From Malassezia japonica (taxonomy: Eukaryota > Basidiomycota > Malasseziomycetes > Malasseziales > Malasseziaceae), in assembly GCF_029542785.1 (NCBI RefSeq), contig NC_083371.1, positions 558,001-622,000 of the forward strand: a stretch of 64,000 bases of DNA, written 5' to 3'. The position numbers were made by a program, and so were the translations under genes. The first letter of the stretch is position 1. Each line of letters opens with the position of its first letter. Below the pieces are notes generated by a model. It worked only from the letters and a program-made list of their open reading frames with translations, made no database searches and had not been told where the DNA came from. Shown here one piece after another: positions 60,158 to 64,000 of this stretch.

Positions 60158-62664
60158 GTATCTACAAGACGCGCCGAAGCAGCACGCACGACGCCGCCTT
60201 GTGCGTTGCGCACAAGCACCAGGTAGGACAACGGGACGGGGTTGCGCTTCGGCAGGCCCCATGCCTTGGGCGCCGCCGCAGCACGCAGCGCCTCTTCGCG
60301 GCGCTCCAGCTCGAGCCACGCAAGGAGGCTCATGCTGCCGATCGCACGCCCACGCCCGTCGGCAAGGGAATAGTCGCCGGTCGTCACCGCACCGACGTAC
60401 GGCGCAGGGGGGGCACGCTCCAGCGCATCGAGGTCCGCGCGCGCAGCATCCTTGAGGCGCGTCGGCGGATCCAGCGCCGCGCGCCACGCGTGCGCCGCCT
60501 CGAGCGTCGGGGGAAGATGGAGCGTCGCCAGCTCGTGGAACGCACCCCGCCGGCACGCAACGAGCAGCACCGGCACGACCGACTGGCACAGCGTACTGAT
60601 CGCCGGTGCGAGTGGGAGGCGCGACACCCCGCCGTCGTACGTGTGCCGTGTCCAGAGCGAGACATAGCGGGTATACATATCAGGGCCGGGCGCCTTCTGC
60701 AAGGCCGCCAAGAGACGCGGCCACGATGCCAGGACAGGCACCGCCGTGAGCTGCGCCGGCGCAGGGCCGTCGACCGCGCCATGCTGCAGCGCATCGCGCC
60801 AACGCGCCATGCCCCCGAACGGATGCGGCGCAGCCGACTCGCCCTCGGCAAAGTTGACGCGCTTCGCGGGCGGCCGGCGGTGCCACGACGCGGAGCGCTG
60901 CGCAGCCGCGGCCGTCTCGAGCGCAGCGTACGCCGCACTCGTGACCCAGTCGTGGGGATAGCTCAGCTGGCCGGCGTGTAGTTTCTGCTGCCGCAACTGC
61001 TCCTGGCCCAGCACACGCGAGCCGGTGTACACGAGCGAGTGCCAAAACGCGAGCCCCCAGCCGCGGGGTACCAGAAGCGTGTACCCCGCCGTGTCGAGCG
61101 GCCCGTCGCTTGTGGCGACCAGCACGATTGGGACGCGGTCGTCGTCCTTTTCCGGTGCAAGCCGCTTGCCCGGCAGCTGGCGCGCCCGCCGCTGGTCGAT
61201 TGCGCCTTTGGTATGCCGCGGCAGCTGGCGGTACGCAAAGAAGCGCGCGCTTGTCATCACTGGGGTATGGTCGTGTACGAGCGCTGGGAGCGCCGTGTGC
61301 TCGTCCGAGGGTCCTGGGGCATTCTTTGGAGGGAACGACAGGCGGGGATCCAGCACGTCGACGCACACGACCGTTCCTCGCTCGACGTACGACGGCGGCA
61401 CGCCGTCCTGAAGACACGCAATGCGCCGGAAGAAGGCCTGCTGCGCGCCCTCTTCGCGGCTCGATGCATCGGCGAGGCGCAGGACACCGCCGAGGACGCG
61501 CCCTGCGGCCATCCCTTTGACCTGGAAGAGGTTGTACCCGTCATCGTCTCCCACGGTCGCGGCTTGCACGCCGTGCACACGCCCCCGGCGCGTATTGGGC
61601 GCCTGGGCAGCCAGCGCGGGGTCCGGCGCGCTCGCGAGCTGTGTCACCTCGACCTTGACCGGGACGTCCCAGCGCTGCTCGACCGGGCACTTGTGCGGCG
61701 TGCCGCGGCGTACCTCGGCACGTACTGCATCAAGTGCCTGCTGCAAGAGGCGGTGCGTCTCGGCGGCCGCGGCGGGATGCACCCACACATGGCACTCGCG
61801 CGCCGCGCCGCTGCGGCGCACCCACAAGACGTGGATCGGAGCAACGGGCGGCAGGTACAGAGCCGTGGCGTGGTTTGCGCGATCGCCGGTCGGGCGCTGC
61901 AAGAGTGTCGTATCGCACACCTTTGCGCCCGTCGTCCACACGTCCTCCCAGCCGTGTGCCGCGCCTGCGAGAAAGAGGAGGAGCTGTAGGCGCCGTGTCG
62001 CCTGCATCGGCTGATTCCTGGACGACTGCGCGGTGAGGCGAAAGACAGACGTGTAGCTTGCATCGTGCAGCATGGCCGTGTCGCTTGTGTAGCGCACGCT
62101 CCGACGGAAGCTCTTGTGGTGCGGCGACTCGGCCAGCGAGAAGCCAAACGATCCAGGGCCGCCGTCCTGTGCGTGCTTGTCGATGGACATGCGGAATCGC
62201 TTGGCGTGCCACAGGTGCGTCTCGAGCCAGCGCCGGTCCGTGCGCCCCGCGCGGCGTGCGAGGTCGTTGCGCCGGCGCACAAAGCCGGTGAGCGTGCGCT
62301 CCGGCATGCGGCGCCGCATCTGGCTGCGCGTCTTGGCGGCGGTATTGGACGCGCGCAGCTCGGCGCTCGCCTTCCAGCGCAGGCGCGCCGGTAAACGCAG
62401 CAGATTGTGCGACGCTGCGCGGCGGCGCAGGTGGCGGGGCAGCAGCTGCCACGCACGCGTGTTGGTCGCCTCGCGCGCGTGTTTCATCGCGCGAAAAAGC
62501 GTAATAATCTCCGACGTGCGCGCCTTGATCGCCGCATCGACGTCGAGCTGGCCTGGGACCGAGGTGCTCGGCGCAATAGCACTAGCGCCGATACGCCGCG
62601 CCTGCGCCTGGCGCGCGCGCTTCGGCGGCACGCTCTCCGCCGCGTCCGACGGGCGCTTGGCCAT
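60154..62664 (-). CDS. POP1: RNase P/MRP protein subunit Pop1
   Basis: 836 residues, no intron. Pop1 is the largest protein of RNase P and RNase MRP, which process tRNA 5' ends and pre-rRNA. The signature WLETHLWHAKRF lies near residue 165; basic helices LLPRHLRRRAASHNLLRLPA and a RRNDLARRAGRTDRR stretch surround it. Further family-like segments are MQATRRLQLLLFLAGAAHGW, LLVPRGWGLAFWHSLVYTGS and RLPLAPAISTLCQSVVPVLL. The start at 62664 follows the usual family N-terminus (MAKRPSD). The TAG overlaps the TAG of the SDR gene in the tetranucleotide CTAG. Confidence 0.92.
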   Translation of the reverse strand: MAKRPSDAAESVPPKRARQAQARRIGASAIAPSTSVPGQLDVDAAIKARTSEIITLFRAMKHAREATNTRAWQLLPRHLRRRAASHNLLRLPARLRWKASAELRASNTAAKTRSQMRRRMPERTLTGFVRRRNDLARRAGRTDRRWLETHLWHAKRFRMSIDKHAQDGGPGSFGFSLAESPHHKSFRRSVRYTSDTAMLHDASYTSVFRLTAQSSRNQPMQATRRLQLLLFLAGAAHGWEDVWTTGAKVCDTTLLQRPTGDRANHATALYLPPVAPIHVLWVRRSGAARECHVWVHPAAAAETHRLLQQALDAVRAEVRRGTPHKCPVEQRWDVPVKVEVTQLASAPDPALAAQAPNTRRGRVHGVQAATVGDDDGYNLFQVKGMAAGRVLGGVLRLADASSREEGAQQAFFRRIACLQDGVPPSYVERGTVVCVDVLDPRLSFPPKNAPGPSDEHTALPALVHDHTPVMTSARFFAYRQLPRHTKGAIDQRRARQLPGKRLAPEKDDDRVPIVLVATSDGPLDTAGYTLLVPRGWGLAFWHSLVYTGSRVLGQEQLRQQKLHAGQLSYPHDWVTSAAYAALETAAAAQRSASWHRRPPAKRVNFAEGESAAPHPFGGMARWRDALQHGAVDGPAPAQLTAVPVLASWPRLLAALQKAPGPDMYTRYVSLWTRHTYDGGVSRLPLAPAISTLCQSVVPVLLVACRRGAFHELATLHLPPTLEAAHAWRAALDPPTRLKDAARADLDALERAPPAPYVGAVTTGDYSLADGRGRAIGSMSLLAWLELERREEALRAAAAPKAWGLPKRNPVPLSYLVLVRNAQGGVVRAASARLVDT

Positions 62665-62763
62665 CGTCTTCGAAAATCGGGTGATCGGGTCTGCAACGCG
62701 GCGTTGCTTACAAAAAAAGCGGGGCGCTTTGACGCACGGGGTCTCGTACGTTGTGTACCGACC

Positions 62764-63981
62764 ATGTTCAAGAACCTGCTCAACAAGGAAAAGAAGAAGA
62801 TCGAGAAGGAGGTGCTTGGCTCGAGCGGAAAAGGCTCCGGCAAGCAAGGCAGTGGCCACGGCGGACACAGCGGCGGCGGTGCCGGCCATGGTGGAGGCGG
62901 CCATGGCCACGGCGCGGCGGGTGCCGGAGCGGGTGCGGGCGCTGGTGCTGGTGCGGCGGGTGTCGCGGGTGGTGCAGCGGCCTCGCGTCACGGCGCGGGC
63001 CATGGCGCGCATGCCGGCGGCAAGCCGGACATCACGACGTTTGACCTCGCGGGCCTGCCTGTGCACGTCTATGGTCTGAACAACCTGACGCCTGCCTCGC
63101 CGAACGGTGTGCCCGACGTCTGCATCAATGTGCACATGCACGGACGTACCGGCTCTGCGAAGAACGAGGAGTCCCTCGCCACCGAGCTGTACACCAACAC
63201 TATGAACGAGCGCGCGGCGCTCGCGCAGTCGGCCCGTGCGCGCGACTTTTTGCTCGTGACCTTTGACTCGCGCAACCACGGCCAACGCAAGACGAACCCC
63301 CAGGGCCAGAAGTCGTGGAAGGAGGGCAACCCTACACATGGGTATGTACACTTGCTGACGCAGCGTCGACATGTACGGCATGATCCGCGGCACGGCGGCC
63401 GATGTATCGTTTATCATCCAGATGCTGCCTGCTTATCTCTTCCCTAATGACGAGCGCCGCGTCTCGATCTTTACCGTAACCGGTAAGAGTCTCGGCGGTC
63501 ACTCGTCGTGGCAGGTGCTTGCACGTACGTATCGCAACTCACCCAGATGAGCCGCTGATTCGCATCGGCGTGTCGTTCATCGGGACGCCCGATTTCCAGA
63601 AGCTCGTGGCGATGCGTGCCAAGAAGTCGAACCTGTCCGATACACCGCCGACGGTCCCCGGCTCGCTGCGCGCGCTGCTGCAGCGCGTGGACCCTGCTGC
63701 ACAGCCCTACCGCGAGGCGGGCCCGCAGAACCCCTTCTTTGGCAAGAAGATCTGCGCGTGCAGCGGCGCGGACGACACGCTCGTGCGCTTCTCGTACTCG
63801 CAAGAGTTCCTGGAGAACCTCGTCGTGGCCCCTCCGGGCTCGGACGAGGCACGCCGCAGCCTCCAGGTGTATGTACAGCCGAACACGGGCCACACCGTGA
63901 CCAGCGAGAGTACGTTTCTTGGCTCACCCAGTGCTCCGCATCGGTGCCCAGTGGCTCACGCAGTGGGCACTGCCTTATTAA
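62764..63981 (+). CDS. Alpha/beta-hydrolase with Gly/His/Ala-rich leader
   Basis: Exons 62764-63341, 63364-63524, 63547-63909 and 63932-63981 give 383 residues. Strands and loops of an alpha/beta hydrolase are clear: PDVCINVHMHGRTGS, FLLVTFDSRNHGQR, the nucleophile elbow VTGKSLGGHSSW with Ser in GKSLGGH, GVSFIGTPDF, a probable acid in CSGADDTLVRF and the His in NTGHTVTSE. Substrate is unknown; such proteins include esterases and dienelactone-type hydrolases. Residues about 20-95 are a low-complexity Gly/His/Ala/Ser leader not seen in the fold. All three introns are 22 nt, and the last coding exon encodes only 16 residues. It is 99 bp from the divergent Pop1 start. Confidence 0.83.
62820..63033 (+). 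repeat. Low-complexity repeat coding Gly/His/Ala-rich segment
   Basis: GGC/GGT/CAC/GCG-rich DNA in the first exon of the alpha/beta hydrolase encodes units such as GHGGHSGGGAGHGGGGHGHG and AGAGAGAGAGA. The His-rich part could bind metal ions; it could also be a neutral linker. Confidence 0.8.
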
Positions 63982-64000
63982 TTTGCCCCTCTCGTCATAG

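Noticed and set aside
1..64000. CRISPR arrays, insertion sequences, transposons, tRNA or rRNA genes
   Set aside because: No direct-repeat arrays, terminal inverted repeats, reverse transcriptase or transposase motifs, or tRNA-like T-loops were found.

Overview
The window is nuclear DNA of a very compact, GC-rich fungal genome. Proteins such as Sre1, Pkc1, Hos3-type deacetylase, Vma6 and VDAC, tiny GTACGT-type introns, almost no intergenic space, and no tRNA, rRNA or mobile element point to a basidiomycete yeast of the Ustilaginomycotina, most likely Malassezia. The genus is an inference from gene and intron style, not from a database match.

Layout: 0-6.2 kb holds Yos1, a 1408-residue protein of unknown function, a TDG/Mug-type DNA glycosylase and a hotdog thioesterase. 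6.2-16.2 kb holds the rRNA-processing helicase Dhr1, V-ATPase subunit d, a Hos3-like deacetylase and the Rio1 kinase. 16.2-26.1 kb holds an F-BAR/RhoGAP protein, a U2B''-like RRM protein, ribosomal protein S19, protein kinase C (Pkc1) and an unknown protein. 26.1-39 kb holds Sen1, a TTC9-like TPR protein, DDB1 and a Trs65-like TRAPPII subunit. 39-52.9 kb holds VDAC, endosulfine (Igo1), Med21, SREBP (Sre1), a RecQ helicase, a TPR-like protein, Kae1, mitochondrial prolyl-tRNA synthetase and a GPI-type GH16 glucanase. 52.9-64 kb holds a mitochondrial KHE1 protein, complex I NDUFA9, a DCAF-like WD40 protein, NECAP, a UPF0390 protein, a DUF1776 SDR, Pop1 and an alpha/beta hydrolase.

The genes do not form pathway clusters; they are ordinary housekeeping genes packed as divergent and convergent pairs. 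Thematic links are ribosome biogenesis (Dhr1, Rio1, RPS19, UPF0390), RNA processing (Sen1, Pop1, U2B''), CUL4 ubiquitination (DDB1, DCAF), mitochondria (VDAC, NDUFA9, ProRS, KHE1) and sterol or cell-wall physiology (Sre1, Pkc1, GH16).

The outstanding feature is splicing. I placed about 56 introns by restoring conserved protein sequence across frame breaks. Fifty-two are 32 nt or shorter and 32 are exactly 22 nt, nearly all with a GTACGT-like donor and a CTNAY branch motif four bases before a CAG acceptor. Only four introns (48, 51, 97 and 104 nt) are of more usual fungal size. The second theme is extreme compaction at gene ends: four of ten convergent pairs have stop codons that overlap, abut or lie 1 bp apart. 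All exon coordinates are read from the sequence without transcript data.
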